Origin: Perspicuibacillus lycopersici
GTDB taxonomy: Bacteria > Bacillota > Bacilli > Bacillales > Caldibacillaceae
Length of the DNA: 64,000 nucleotides
Direction of reading: 5' to 3'
Assembly (NCBI RefSeq): GCF_025660475.1
Contig: NZ_JAOUSF010000005.1
Span: forward strand, 265,795 to 329,794
The stretch's first letter is position 1, and each line of letters starts with the position of its first letter. Of the stretch, positions 54,629-64,000 are shown piece after piece. A model generated the notes under the pieces. It ran no database searches. It saw only the letters and a list, made by a program, of their open reading frames with translations, and had not been told where the DNA came from. A program made the translations under genes and the position numbers.

Positions 54629-57217
54629 CTATAATAATGTTTGTACCGGTATGTTTACATGGCAGTGACTACAAGTTACTGATGCTTGTTTTCCATCCTC
54701 AACCGCTTCTAATGGTCGATTGCAGGTGGTACAGCGTAAATCAGTGAACGTTAAAAACTTTTCTAAAAAGTAGACTGTAATTCTCCCCGGCATCCCACAA
54801 TGGTCACACGCTAGCGTAATAGATCCATCCTGTTTTGTTTGGATTTGGCGAATACTATTACAGTTTGGACATTGGTCCCAGGAACGAATATACTTGCCTA
54901 ACGAATAAGTTGGCTGATAGCTAATTGGTTTTTGCTCTCTTTCCACACGTCTAGAAGAAGCCGTTGGAAAATGAATGAATCGATAAACGGATTGTATGAC
55001 CTTTTTAGCCTCCAGTCTACAAGTGATAAATGGTTGCTTTGGCGACGATTCGAAATTCGTTTCGATAAAAGGTAAACCAATCCAGATGATTTGCCCATCG
55101 ATGTCGATAAAAGGCTGCACTAAATCCATTGCGATATGGTCAAATTTCCGAAGTGGAATTCCTTCTTTACGAGAACTAATCACCGTTATATGTGTATTAT
55201 TTTCTGCGTGTATGAATGCCCTCCATAGTTTGTTATTCATTTTATTTGGAATTGATATGGAGATGGTGATTTTTTTCGCCTGTGCAATATCTTTACGTAT
55301 TTGTTCTTCGTAATCCTCTGTAAACCATTGGAGCCGTGTATCATAGCTTTTTTTTAAAAGCTCCGGTAACTGCTGCCTCGAATAATCTTTACCTTGACTA
55401 ACAAAATGATCGATTAATTTTCGAATGGTGGTATTTTTCCCTGTTCTAGATTCTAAATACTTTCGATCTGCTAAATGGATGAACTTCCCTTTTGCTCTTG
55501 TGATCGCCACATTCATGAGTTTTTCACTATTATTATCGGTAAGTAAAACACTTGCACGGGATTGTGGGTAGCTATCAACCGAATCAAAAATAATCATGTC
55601 CCGCTCTGAGCCTTGAAATTTATGAACGGTTGCTGCAATTATTTTATTATCTCCGATTACCTCTTGATTTTCTGGAAAAAATTCCTTAAGCAATACCGTT
55701 ACGAACCGAGATTGTGCTTTAAATGGTGTAATATATCCAATGGAATCCAGACCATTTGCTTTTGCGGATAATATCAATTGCATGGCAATACAAGCAGATA
55801 GTAAATTGTATCGTGAATCAGAGGAAGCATCCTTTAGTGCAAAAGCACCAATCTGCGAGAGATCAAGAAGGATGGCTGCATCGTTAACAAAAGGCTGCAT
55901 GTTTGCTATCGGTTGGCGAATTGTTGCAACCGCTGCATGATCACTCACTTTATTACCATATATATATTGATTGGTAAACCGGGAGATTTGCGGATGCATT
56001 CTTCTTTGCTTCGTTAACGTCATCAGATTTGGAATTGCTTTTTCTAATCCGATATTTTCCACTATTTTCGTCGCTTCAAAAATATCTCGACACAACCATT
56101 TTGCTACTATACGATGCTTCGAGATTGCTATTGGTGGTAATTGCTTAAAATCGCCACATACAATTATTCGTTTTCCTAATGAAGCGGCAAATGCAATTTG
56201 CGGAATATACGCCATACTTGCTTCATCCACAACGATTAAATCATACTCACGTTCAAATAGGACCGGATCCATTGCCGCTTTAGATAAGGTTGCCCCGATA
56301 ACTCTGGCATTTTCCACATAGTGTTCTTCTTCTTTTTTAATTTTATAGCGTACTTCCTTTAATTTAGCCTCCGTATTTGCGAGCAGTTTCCCTTTGGAAT
56401 GATGATAGGTACTTTTTAAATCCGCTCTGCTTTCCTCTAGTTGCGCTTGCTCAATTCGTAATTCCGGACTATTTTTTTCTACTAATTTAGCTGCTAATAA
56501 ATCTGGATGTTCATTAATTTTTGGATTGCTACTAAAGCCATAGCGGACTATGTCGCCTGTTTTCCATTTGTATTTGCTTTGAATGTAGGTTGCCGCTTCA
56601 AATACTAATACATCAACTGCCGCATTACTATGGGACAAAATCAATATTTTTTTGCCTGCTTGATAATGCCTAGCAATCATCCGTGCCAATGTGTATGTCT
56701 TTCCTGTTCCTGGAGGTCCCCATACATAGGTTGTAAAATTATATTTTGCCCGAAGTATTAATTCATGAATTTCATTTTTTGCTTTTTCCTGTGGATGTTT
56801 TATTGGGGAATTTGCTGCCAATAACCGATGGACACGCTTTTGTTTCATTGGACTTTCGGTAATTCTATCCAAACGCTTCGCTAAAGTTAATAGTAACTCC
56901 CATGGCTCACTAAAAAGTATCGCCTCCCTAATCGATTCCCCAATATAGGAATCGACTTTTAGAATGACATCCTGTCCTTCTACTGATACAATTTGACCTG
57001 TACATTCTAGATTTTTATATTGTATTCGAATTGGTGTTCCGTCTGGCAGTAATAAATCTGCTGAATAGGTAAACCAATACGTTGCTCCGTCTTCATTTCT
57101 CGTTAAACATTTCCCATTTATGATAATCGTCTTCGTACCACCTTGGGTTTTCAATTCATTTGCTTCTATACTTAATGCTTTTTTCCATTGTTCCGTTAAA
57201 TCTTGGATGCTTGCCAT
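54629..57217 (-). CDS. UPF1-like superfamily 1 helicase with zinc ribbons
   Basis: This 862-residue protein has an N-terminal OB-like region (residues 25-95). The helicase core follows: Walker A GPPGTGKT at 167-174, VVDEASM, CGDFKQLPPI, RMHPQIS.F, HKFQGSE and NVAITRAK. A phospholipase D-like or restriction-type region comes next (about 590-730). Two C-terminal zinc ribbons follow: CPNC...CDHC and CTTC...CSHC. It probably acts on DNA or RNA. Solo gene. Confidence 0.85.
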   Translation of the reverse strand: MASIQDLTEQWKKALSIEANELKTQGGTKTIIINGKCLTRNEDGATYWFTYSADLLLPDGTPIRIQYKNLECTGQIVSVEGQDVILKVDSYIGESIREAILFSEPWELLLTLAKRLDRITESPMKQKRVHRLLAANSPIKHPQEKAKNEIHELILRAKYNFTTYVWGPPGTGKTYTLARMIARHYQAGKKILILSHSNAAVDVLVFEAATYIQSKYKWKTGDIVRYGFSSNPKINEHPDLLAAKLVEKNSPELRIEQAQLEESRADLKSTYHHSKGKLLANTEAKLKEVRYKIKKEEEHYVENARVIGATLSKAAMDPVLFEREYDLIVVDEASMAYIPQIAFAASLGKRIIVCGDFKQLPPIAISKHRIVAKWLCRDIFEATKIVENIGLEKAIPNLMTLTKQRRMHPQISRFTNQYIYGNKVSDHAAVATIRQPIANMQPFVNDAAILLDLSQIGAFALKDASSDSRYNLLSACIAMQLILSAKANGLDSIGYITPFKAQSRFVTVLLKEFFPENQEVIGDNKIIAATVHKFQGSERDMIIFDSVDSYPQSRASVLLTDNNSEKLMNVAITRAKGKFIHLADRKYLESRTGKNTTIRKLIDHFVSQGKDYSRQQLPELLKKSYDTRLQWFTEDYEEQIRKDIAQAKKITISISIPNKMNNKLWRAFIHAENNTHITVISSRKEGIPLRKFDHIAMDLVQPFIDIDGQIIWIGLPFIETNFESSPKQPFITCRLEAKKVIQSVYRFIHFPTASSRRVEREQKPISYQPTYSLGKYIRSWDQCPNCNSIRQIQTKQDGSITLACDHCGMPGRITVYFLEKFLTFTDLRCTTCNRPLEAVEDGKQASVTCSHCHVNIPVQTLL

Positions 57218-57337
57218 GTCTTACTCCTTTTAAAAAAGATACTTATCTATTTTATCAAAAACAATGGTAAGTAGTATGAATAAAATCGAATTTTACGATG
57301 GAAATAGTTTCCCAGTCTGTTTCGCTAAATAACTCGT

Positions 57338-57366
57338 AAAAGCCCACAGATATACTGCAGGCTTTT
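57338..57366 (-). terminator. terminator of the HtrA gene
   Basis: AAAAGCC/GGCTTTT stem, 14 bases after the stop on the minus strand. Confidence 0.7.
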
Positions 57367-57380
57367 GCATTAGTAGTGGA

Positions 57381-58913
57381 TTAATTTACTTGATTGCTAG
57401 TTAATGTTACATTTACAGATTTTAATTGCCCCTCATGGTAGAATTCGATTCGTACCGTATCACCGACTTTATGCTCCGTATATAATAGCTTCCGTAAACT
57501 GTCGGTATCACTTACTTTCTCCCCATTGACAGAGACAATAATATCATACATTGCCAATCCTGCTTTACCTGCTGCCGAGTTTTCATCTACTGATGTTACT
57601 AGTGCACCTTCGGAAACATTTGCAGTATTTACATTTTGTAAATAATAAGGAGGTACTTCTCGTAAGCTTGCTAAGCTGACACCTAAATAGGGACGTTCAA
57701 TATTTCCTGTTTTTTCTAACTGTTCAATTATTGTAAGAACTTGCTCGCTTGGAATTGCAAATCCTAGTCCTTCTACCCCCTCCTCGGAAATTTTCATGCT
57801 ATTAATCCCGATAACTTGACCGCTACTATTTAATAATGGACCGCCACTGTTTCCAGCATTAATTGCTGCATCTGTCTGGATTACATCCATATCCCATTCT
57901 CCTGCAGAGGTAGATGCCGTAATCGTCCGATCAACAGCACTGATAATACCTTGTGTAACGGTGCGTGATAAATCTAAACCTAGTGGATTTCCAATCGCAA
58001 TTACTTCATCCCCTGCACGTAAGGATGACGAATCACCAAATGGTAATGCTGTTATATCATAGCTTCCCGTTATTTTAAGAACCGCAATATCCGTTAATGC
58101 GTCGGTACCAACAAGCTCAGCAGTTACAACGTCCCCATTGTATAGGGATACTTCAATTTTACTTGCCCCTTCAATTACATGGTTATTCGTTGCAATATAT
58201 ACTTCATTTCCTGATACTTTATAAACAAAACCTGTTCCTGTAGCAGTGGTAACTTCCTGGCTCGATTGCTGTGCAAACGGGTTGCTTTGTTGATTCGAAT
58301 AGTTGGCTACACCAACAATTGCCTGGGATGATTGCTCAACGATATCCGCAATAGAATTGCTAGTAGTAGCAGAAACTGGTTGTGCATTAACAGTTGATGC
58401 TGATGAAGCTGTATCTGTTGTTTGTTCGATTGCTTCCTTTTGTATAGATGCGCCTTCATTTTGTAGTTCAAAATAATTGGTATATGGTAAAACTGTTAAA
58501 GTAGCTGCAGACCCGATTACCCCCGCAAGGATGGAGCCAACAACACTTCTCCATACAGGACGCTTTTCTTTTCGCATATCCATTCTCCTTTCATTTTTAG
58601 CATTCGTACTGCTTGGTTCTTCGATACGGTCGCTTTCATCAGTATCTGTATTAGACCATCTGTTGTTATTGCTGAATTCCTCATTCGCTGCACCTGCTTC
58701 TCCATTACCGTCTGTAGATATTTCTTCATTCTTTCCACAGGAAACAACTTCATGATCCGCTACATTTTGACATTCACTTTGTTCACTATTGTCCATTGTC
58801 GTTTCATAGTTTTCTTTATTCAAGCTGTCATTGCTGATTTCATTCGGGTTATCTTCATATTGTTTCGTATTTTCTATTTCATTTTGATTGCTTTCAAATT
58901 GTTTGTTATCCAT
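57381..58913 (-). CDS. HtrA-like membrane serine protease
   Basis: I choose the ATG at 58913 (AGAGGG upstream). The 510-residue protein has an acidic, repeat-poor cytoplasmic region of about 120 residues, one membrane helix (WRSVVGSILAGVIGSAATL), then a trypsin-like domain. The catalytic residues are in NNHVIEG (H), LTDIAVL (D) and NAGNSGGPL (S), and a PDZ domain follows. It degrades or refolds damaged exported proteins. The acidic region is longer than in most HtrA proteins. Confidence 0.92.
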   Translation of the reverse strand: MDNKQFESNQNEIENTKQYEDNPNEISNDSLNKENYETTMDNSEQSECQNVADHEVVSCGKNEEISTDGNGEAGAANEEFSNNNRWSNTDTDESDRIEEPSSTNAKNERRMDMRKEKRPVWRSVVGSILAGVIGSAATLTVLPYTNYFELQNEGASIQKEAIEQTTDTASSASTVNAQPVSATTSNSIADIVEQSSQAIVGVANYSNQQSNPFAQQSSQEVTTATGTGFVYKVSGNEVYIATNNHVIEGASKIEVSLYNGDVVTAELVGTDALTDIAVLKITGSYDITALPFGDSSSLRAGDEVIAIGNPLGLDLSRTVTQGIISAVDRTITASTSAGEWDMDVIQTDAAINAGNSGGPLLNSSGQVIGINSMKISEEGVEGLGFAIPSEQVLTIIEQLEKTGNIERPYLGVSLASLREVPPYYLQNVNTANVSEGALVTSVDENSAAGKAGLAMYDIIVSVNGEKVSDTDSLRKLLYTEHKVGDTVRIEFYHEGQLKSVNVTLTSNQVN

Positions 58914-59105
58914 CGCTATCACCCTCTGATTAATTTTATCTAATGCTTCTAACATCATTTACAATAAACCTTATATATGTCAGGAATATGTCAACACAAA
59001 CAAAATACAATTTTGTATAGAAAAAAGTTCCTATCTATGAAGATCTCCTCGTTCAATCCATTGTTTTATCTGATGAAATATTTACAATCCTTTACAAAAA
59101 CAAAA

Positions 59106-59133
59106 AAATGGCTTGGAATAATCCAAACCATTT
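59106..59133 (-). terminator. terminator of the aldehyde dehydrogenase gene
   Basis: AAATGG...CCATTT stem with U-rich tail, 38 bases after the stop. Confidence 0.75.
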
Positions 59134-59170
59134 ATAAACAATTGCTTCTTAATTTATTATTCATCATTTA

Positions 59171-60649
59171 TTACTCTGGAATATATGGGAGCTCTAAATT
59201 CTTCGGTATATTAATAACATGGGTTTCTGTATAGGCTTTCAATCCTTCTTCCCCATACTCACGGCCAACACCTGACTGTTTTACTCCGCCAAATGGGAAA
59301 CGAACATCTAGTCCTTGAACAGCTGCCGTATTAATCATCGTTGTTCCTGCTTCAATTTGCCGAGCTACTTTCACCGCATGATCCACTTCTCCCCAAACAG
59401 AGCTAGTTAATCCATAAATACTTTCATTATGTAGCTCAATAACTTGTTTTTCATCATCAAAAGGCAGGATTGGTACGGTTGGACCAAATTGTTCTTCTAC
59501 AACAATTGGATCATGGTAATCTGCACCTAATACTAATGTTGGCTGCAAGAAATAGCCATTATCCATTAGCTCTGGGTCTAATATTTTTCCTAGCTGAATG
59601 ACCTTTGCACCTTTACTTTTTGCATCTTCTACCAAGCTTTTTACATATTCTACTTGCCGTTTATTATTGACAGGACCTACTGTTACATCTGGATTAAATG
59701 GATCCCCAACCCGTATCCATTTATTAGCAGCTTCAATATATTTTTCAACAAATTCATCATAAATCGAACGGTGAACATACACTCGTTTGGCAATCATACA
59801 AATTTGACCAGCAGTTAAGAAGTTTGATATTACCATTCTGCGCATTGCTCGCTCATCATTCACATCAAAATCTTCTAAAACAATCGCTGCATCATTTCCA
59901 CCTAATTCTAGTGTCATCTTTTTGATTGTATCCGAAGCGGCTTTCATAATACTTTTCGCTGTCTTTGTTCCACCAGTAAATGCTATTTTTGCTATTTTCG
60001 GATTTGATGTAAGCTCTACCCCTACTTCTGCATCTCCGTGGACTAAATTTACAACCCCTGGTGGAAATTCATTTGCAATAATTTCAATTACTTTACTTAC
60101 TGCTAAAGGCGCAAATGGGCTAGGTTTTAATACTATCGTATTCCCTGTTAATAAAGCTGGTGCTACCTTAATAGTAGATAGGGAAATCGGATAGTTCCAT
60201 GGGGAAATTGCAGATACAACACCGATTGGATCAAACGTAATGATGGTTTTTCCATTTTCATGCTCTTTTATTTCTGGCTCAATTACCTTTTTGACATGAT
60301 TACAAGCAAACTCCATCCACATAATGGAGATTGCAAACTCTCCCTCTGCATCATACAAAGCTTTCCCGTGTTCACGAGATAATAACTTTGCTAATTCTGG
60401 TGTGGCATCCTTTAATTTTTGGATTGCCTTTTGCATACGTTCTATCCGTTCATCGACGTCAGACCATTTCCAACTATGAAATGCTTCGTATGCGGCATCA
60501 ATTGCTTGTACAGTTTCTTCTTTTGTATTTAACGGAGCATACCCGACAATTTCATCGGGGTGCGTTGGATTTTCACGCGGGGCATTTTCCTTCGTTGGAA
60601 CTTTCTCCCCATTAATAATCGCATCAATTTTAATAGGTTCATTAGGCAA
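59171..60649 (-). CDS. NAD(P)-dependent aldehyde dehydrogenase
   Basis: This 492-residue enzyme has the catalytic cysteine in TAGQICM, the ELGGNDA glutamate and FTGGTKTAK. The TTG start at 60649 follows GGAGGTAACCTAA. It resembles succinate-semialdehyde or broad-specificity aldehyde dehydrogenases, and its exact substrate is not set by context. Monocistronic. Confidence 0.9.
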   Translation of the reverse strand: MPNEPIKIDAIINGEKVPTKENAPRENPTHPDEIVGYAPLNTKEETVQAIDAAYEAFHSWKWSDVDERIERMQKAIQKLKDATPELAKLLSREHGKALYDAEGEFAISIMWMEFACNHVKKVIEPEIKEHENGKTIITFDPIGVVSAISPWNYPISLSTIKVAPALLTGNTIVLKPSPFAPLAVSKVIEIIANEFPPGVVNLVHGDAEVGVELTSNPKIAKIAFTGGTKTAKSIMKAASDTIKKMTLELGGNDAAIVLEDFDVNDERAMRRMVISNFLTAGQICMIAKRVYVHRSIYDEFVEKYIEAANKWIRVGDPFNPDVTVGPVNNKRQVEYVKSLVEDAKSKGAKVIQLGKILDPELMDNGYFLQPTLVLGADYHDPIVVEEQFGPTVPILPFDDEKQVIELHNESIYGLTSSVWGEVDHAVKVARQIEAGTTMINTAAVQGLDVRFPFGGVKQSGVGREYGEEGLKAYTETHVINIPKNLELPYIPE

Positions 60650-60781
60650 TTAGGTTACCTCCACTCAAAATCATTAGTTAAAATCACTGTTAGTATTTAT
60701 ATTGGGAGTGAATTTATTCAAATAATTTATGTTTTATGTGAAACTACAATCTATTGCCCGCCGAAAATATAATAATTTCCA

Positions 60782-61540
60782 TTAACTACTAAATAAATGA
60801 TACAATAATCGATCCTTGTCATCGAAAAATTGTTTCATAATTGTGTAGTGATTTATATCCTCAAATTTCGTTTCCGTAAGTCCATTTTCTGATAGCTCCA
60901 TAATTTTTGCAGATGGATAGGACATTATAATTGGAGAATGTGTGGAAATGATAAATTGCGATCCTTCGTTAACCAATTCGTGAATTCTTGCAAGCATAGA
61001 TATTTGACGTAATGGAGAAAGAGCTGCTTCCGGCTCATCTAAAATATATAGTCCATTTCCTTGAAAACGATGGATAAATGTAGCAAAAAACGATTCCCCA
61101 TGGGATTGCTGATGCAATGATTTCCCACCAAATGAATCAATAATTTTACGGCCAAAAGATGGAGCAGCATCTAGCTCTTCAATATTGGTTGCTACATTAT
61201 AAAACGTTTCCGCCCGTAAGAAAAAATGATCCTGCGGTCGTTGCACCCCTCTTGCAATCCGTAAAAATTCATGTAAATTCGAATGAGATTCATAGCTAGC
61301 AAAATTAAAATTTAATGTACCGCCTTCTGGATTAAATCCAAGCCCAACGGCAATCCCCTCTAGTAAGGTCGACTTTCCCATCCCATTTTCACCAACAATA
61401 AATGTTACATTCGGATGGAACACAAGCTCATCTAAATGTTTAATTACTGGTATGCTGAAAGGAAAAATATGATGTGACGGTATTTTATCGCGCAATAAAT
61501 ATATGCTTCTAATAAATTGATTTCCTTCATCTAAAAGCAT
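60782..61540 (-). CDS. AAA family ATPase of SMC/RecF type
   Basis: I choose the ATG at 61540 (GGAGGTGGATTT upstream). The 252-residue protein has Walker A GENGMGKST, a signature-like SHGESF, Walker B LYILDEPEAALSP and the H-loop STHSPI. It is a single-domain ATPase related to RecF/AAA_21 proteins, of uncertain function. It ends a possible three-gene operon with the NUDIX and SLAP genes. Confidence 0.85.
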   Translation of the reverse strand: MLLDEGNQFIRSIYLLRDKIPSHHIFPFSIPVIKHLDELVFHPNVTFIVGENGMGKSTLLEGIAVGLGFNPEGGTLNFNFASYESHSNLHEFLRIARGVQRPQDHFFLRAETFYNVATNIEELDAAPSFGRKIIDSFGGKSLHQQSHGESFFATFIHRFQGNGLYILDEPEAALSPLRQISMLARIHELVNEGSQFIISTHSPIIMSYPSAKIMELSENGLTETKFEDINHYTIMKQFFDDKDRLLYHLFSS

Positions 61541-61583
61541 AAATCCACCTCCATCCGCATCTAAAGCTATCACTTTCGTTTTT

Positions 61584-62033
61584 TTACTTTTTTACATAAT
61601 CCTCATTAATATTTTTATGACTTCTCACCATCTTCTCGGGAAATTCAGCTAAGCTAAAAAACTCAGCCTTAAACGATTCTGTCGTATCTATCCTAATTTC
61701 TCCTGCAAAATCACGTGTGTGGTAAGCAGTAGTTACAGAATAAAACTCATCACCATTTTCTGCTCGGACAAAATGATGAGAACCAGAATAAACTCCAATT
61801 AGTTGAAGGTTTTCCACCAATAAACCGGTTTCTTCCAATACCTCGCGTTTGGCAGTCTCTTCTGTAGACTCCCCTAATTCCATCAAACCACCGGGTAATC
61901 CCCAAACTTCCTTTGGATACGTACGCTGTTGCAGTAATATTCTCCCTGATTCGTCCACTATAATCGTAACAGCACCAACTAAAATTAATGGACGATGTCC
62001 GACGATTTTCCTTAAATCCTCCACATATCCCAA
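61584..62033 (-). CDS. NUDIX hydrolase
   Basis: This 149-residue protein has the complete Nudix box: GGLMELGESTEETAKREV followed by LEETGLL. The TTG start at 62033 follows GGAGG. It hydrolyses a nucleoside diphosphate derivative. It is 12 bases from the SLAP-like gene and is likely cotranscribed with it. Confidence 0.9.
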   Translation of the reverse strand: MGYVEDLRKIVGHRPLILVGAVTIIVDESGRILLQQRTYPKEVWGLPGGLMELGESTEETAKREVLEETGLLVENLQLIGVYSGSHHFVRAENGDEFYSVTTAYHTRDFAGEIRIDTTESFKAEFFSLAEFPEKMVRSHKNINEDYVKK

Positions 62034-62045
62034 AGGAATAACCTC

Positions 62046-62459
62046 CTAACGCTTATTTAATTGTCCCATTAATAATAATTCACCAGCTACATACTCTGTT
62101 CGACCGATCGTATCCGACTGTTCCCCAATTTTTTTATGTGTTGGAAAAATAAAAGTCCATGGTAAACTACAATATGCTCCAATTTCTAATGTCGGAAAGG
62201 TAAATATGTTTTCCGCGACTGTTTCTTCCTTTTCAACATAAACAATTTTTTCATCTCTTATTTGAACCGCTTTATCTGTTGGGTTATGAATAAGAACGGT
62301 GATTAATAATTCACCTCTATGATTAATTGCACTCCAAAGCATTTGAAAGTGAATAAACGTATCCGAAATTTTCCCTAAATGAAAAGCTTGTTCAATTTTT
62401 CTTCTATCAATATCCGCTATTGTTTTATTCCATGCTGCTTCAAAAACTAATTGTTGCAT
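62046..62459 (-). CDS. SLAP-domain-like protein
   Basis: I choose the ATG at 62459 (GAGGAGAATATTAAT upstream). The 137-residue protein matches the SLAP pattern of Bacillales: AWNKTIADIDRRKIEQAF, then GELLITVLIHN and a terminal PWTFIFP. SLAP domains occur near accessory secretion or S-layer genes. It heads the possible SLAP-NUDIX-ATPase operon. Function unknown. Confidence 0.6.
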   Translation of the reverse strand: MQQLVFEAAWNKTIADIDRRKIEQAFHLGKISDTFIHFQMLWSAINHRGELLITVLIHNPTDKAVQIRDEKIVYVEKEETVAENIFTFPTLEIGAYCSLPWTFIFPTHKKIGEQSDTIGRTEYVAGELLLMGQLNKR

Positions 62460-62573
62460 ATTAATATTCTCCTCTATTTCTAAACAGATTTCATACTTTA
62501 TTGTTACATAAGTAGACAAAGATAGAAAGGTAAAGACAGAAAATCATAAATAAGGTAAACAATTTCAAGCTTT

Positions 62574-62606
62574 AAAGAAAAACAGCTCTCTATGACGTAA
62601 GCTGTT
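62574..62606 (-). terminator. terminator of the P-loop kinase-like gene
   Basis: AACAGCT/AGCTGTT stem followed by a U-rich run on the minus strand. Confidence 0.75.
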
Positions 62607-62628
62607 CGAATTTTCATTTTCTTCGCGA

Positions 62629-63141
62629 CTAATTTACTCCCAATGTTTCAATAAACTGTCTGATTTCCTTTCGTGAGGATAAAATAATAATATTCTTTTC
62701 ATCAGCTAATTGCGAAAGCTTATATAAAATTTCTGGTTTTCTTTTTTTCGGATAGGTCCATATCCATTTCAAAAAACTCCAGTCTAATCTTTCCTCACAG
62801 CCATCTCCCATATCTGGCCTTGTTTTCTTTCGATATTTCCACATTCTTTTAAACGCACGGTACATGCAAATCAACCGATGTAAATCAACGAATATAATTG
62901 TATCTGCTGCCTGGAGCCTAATATCCATTGTTCCATTATAGTTTCCATCAATAATCCATTCTGGTTGTTTCACTAAATGTTGCTGTACTTCGATTTGTTC
63001 GTTTCTAGGAACCATTACCCAATTCGGCTTCCAAAATAAAGCGTCAAGATGAAAAACTTCAATATTTAATTTTTCACTTAACCGTCTCGCCAATGTAGAT
63101 TTGCCTGCCCCACCAGATCCAATCAATATAATTTTTTTCAT
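62629..63141 (-). CDS. P-loop kinase-like protein (topology modulation family)
   Basis: This 170-residue protein has Walker A GSGGAGKST at residues 8-16, FHLDALFWKPNW and WIIDGNYN. These are the pattern of small kinases annotated as DNA topology modulation protein. The true substrate is unknown. AGGTGAACTATG-type spacing gives a normal start. Solo. Confidence 0.85.
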   Translation of the reverse strand: MKKIILIGSGGAGKSTLARRLSEKLNIEVFHLDALFWKPNWVMVPRNEQIEVQQHLVKQPEWIIDGNYNGTMDIRLQAADTIIFVDLHRLICMYRAFKRMWKYRKKTRPDMGDGCEERLDWSFLKWIWTYPKKRKPEILYKLSQLADEKNIIILSSRKEIRQFIETLGVN

Positions 63142-63319
63142 AGTTCACCTACTCAATAAATTGATAGTTCAGTAGATTTAAATACTTTTACCAATTAAAA
63201 ATCCGAATTCTATCTTAACACAAATTTTCCATTTACGTCAGAAAATGCTGTCTAATTTTGAAAATGATTATCTGAATTTTATGGTAGAATAAAAGGAAAA
63301 AGAATACTAAGGGGGAAAA

Positions 63320-63724
63320 TTGTTACATATGAATACCTATAGGTTTGGTGCTCATGCAATTATTTTAAACGCAGAAGGTCAGGTGCTCCTATTAAAACGA
63401 ACATATGGAAATAAAGGTTGGAGTACTCCTGGCGGAGGAATAGAGCCTGGAGAAACGATTCATGATGCATTAATACGTGAATGTATAGAAGAACTTGGTG
63501 TAGAGGTAAAAGATCCGATATTAACTGGCGTTTATTATCATAGTAATGTTCAATCACAAGTTGCAATGTTTCGCTGCTTCTTACCTAAGGGAAAGGAGAT
63601 TAAACTAAGTGAAGAGCATTCTGAATATAAATGGTTCCCATTAGAACAATTAGGAGAAATTCAACGAATTAGAGTTAATGATGCAATGGAATATAACGGA
63701 CGGGTAATAAGTCGTAGTTTTTAA
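63320..63724 (+). CDS. NUDIX hydrolase
   Basis: This 134-residue protein has the Nudix box GGGIEPGETIHDALIRE with CIEELGV. TTG at 63320 (AAGGGGG upstream) or ATG at 63329 is the start. It hydrolyses a nucleoside diphosphate-type substrate and is separate from the NUDIX gene at 61584. Confidence 0.88.
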   Translation: MLHMNTYRFGAHAIILNAEGQVLLLKRTYGNKGWSTPGGGIEPGETIHDALIRECIEELGVEVKDPILTGVYYHSNVQSQVAMFRCFLPKGKEIKLSEEHSEYKWFPLEQLGEIQRIRVNDAMEYNGRVISRSF

Positions 63725-63842
63725 TCTGTTTTAAGCTATTGACTGGTATAGTTCTATATTAACTGTTACTTTGCGTTATGAAATTTTTAAAAGAAGTCTG
63801 TATGCACAAATATGTACTATGTATTTAAATCTACAAATAAAC

Positions 63843-63873
63843 AAAAAAGAACAGCTTTATTTCAGCTGTTCTT
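63843..63873 (-). terminator. terminator of the rRNA operon
   Basis: AAGAACAGCT/AGCTGTTCTT stem with six U on the minus strand, 7 bases after the 5S end. Confidence 0.88.
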
Positions 63874-63879
63874 CCCTCT

Positions 63880-63995
<116 letters not shown>

Positions 63996-64000
63996 CAATT

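Overview
The window is AT-rich, low-GC Gram-positive DNA. It has strong Shine-Dalgarno sites before nearly every gene, frequent GTG and TTG starts and many U-tailed hairpin terminators. The gene families are typical of Bacillales: YhgD/YhgE, YcnI/YcnJ, YitT, DUF3231, DUF4825, oligoendopeptidase F, YkpA, CspA and HtrA. I infer a Bacillaceae or Planococcaceae chromosome. No phage genes, transposases, integrases or CRISPR-cas genes were seen, so this is mostly ordinary chromosome with short accessory patches. A 5S rRNA gene on the minus strand ends the window; the rest of its rRNA operon would lie beyond the right edge.

Layout. 0-4.3 kb: a truncated lipoprotein gene, then a small secreted protein followed by a permease-ATPase-permease ABC operon. 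4.3-7.8 kb: a CD3324-type regulator overlapped by a tiny ORF, a NERD-nuclease/helicase fusion and a CPBP membrane protease. 8.0-11.2 kb: a self-contained GntR/ABC operon with an operator lying on its own promoter. 11.7-18.9 kb: an orphan HicB-like protein, an aromatic-acid-exporter-like protein, small proteins, the copper pair YcnI/YcnJ, an aldo-keto reductase and a SEC-C protein. 18.9-28 kb: a fold-back repeat element, PepF, an alanine/glycine symporter, a LigB-fold enzyme, a deoxyribosyltransferase, acetyltransferases and an M29 aminopeptidase. 28.1-28.7 kb: a 52-bp tandem repeat array. 28.8-35 kb: the YhgE/TetR pair, a small hydrophilic protein and a four-PAS GGDEF-EAL protein. 35-46 kb: GrpB, a nitroreductase, a threonine aldolase, the carboxy(nor)spermidine pair behind a long structured leader, YkpA, CspA, a second aldo-keto reductase and a LysM/beta-propeller protein. 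46.7-48.6 kb: a guanine riboswitch with flanking PurR-box-like sites, controlling an NCS2 permease and a phosphoribosyltransferase. 48.8-64 kb: YitT, a DMT exporter, a second symporter, DUF3231, a UPF1-like helicase, HtrA, an aldehyde dehydrogenase, a SLAP/NUDIX/ATPase operon, a P-loop kinase-like protein, another NUDIX protein and 5S rRNA.

How genes work together. Polyamine synthesis (39.2-40.4 kb) is a translationally coupled two-gene operon with its own promoter, structured leader and leader terminator. Purine uptake and salvage (46.7-48.6 kb) appear controlled at both initiation and termination. Two ABC systems look like envelope or peptide stress modules: one beside a secreted peptide-like protein, the other run by a GntR repressor.

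The least explained features are the 52-bp repeat family, which has a degenerate opposite-strand relative at 11.5 kb, the polyamine leader RNA, the peptide/ABC locus, and several very small genes with good ribosome binding sites.
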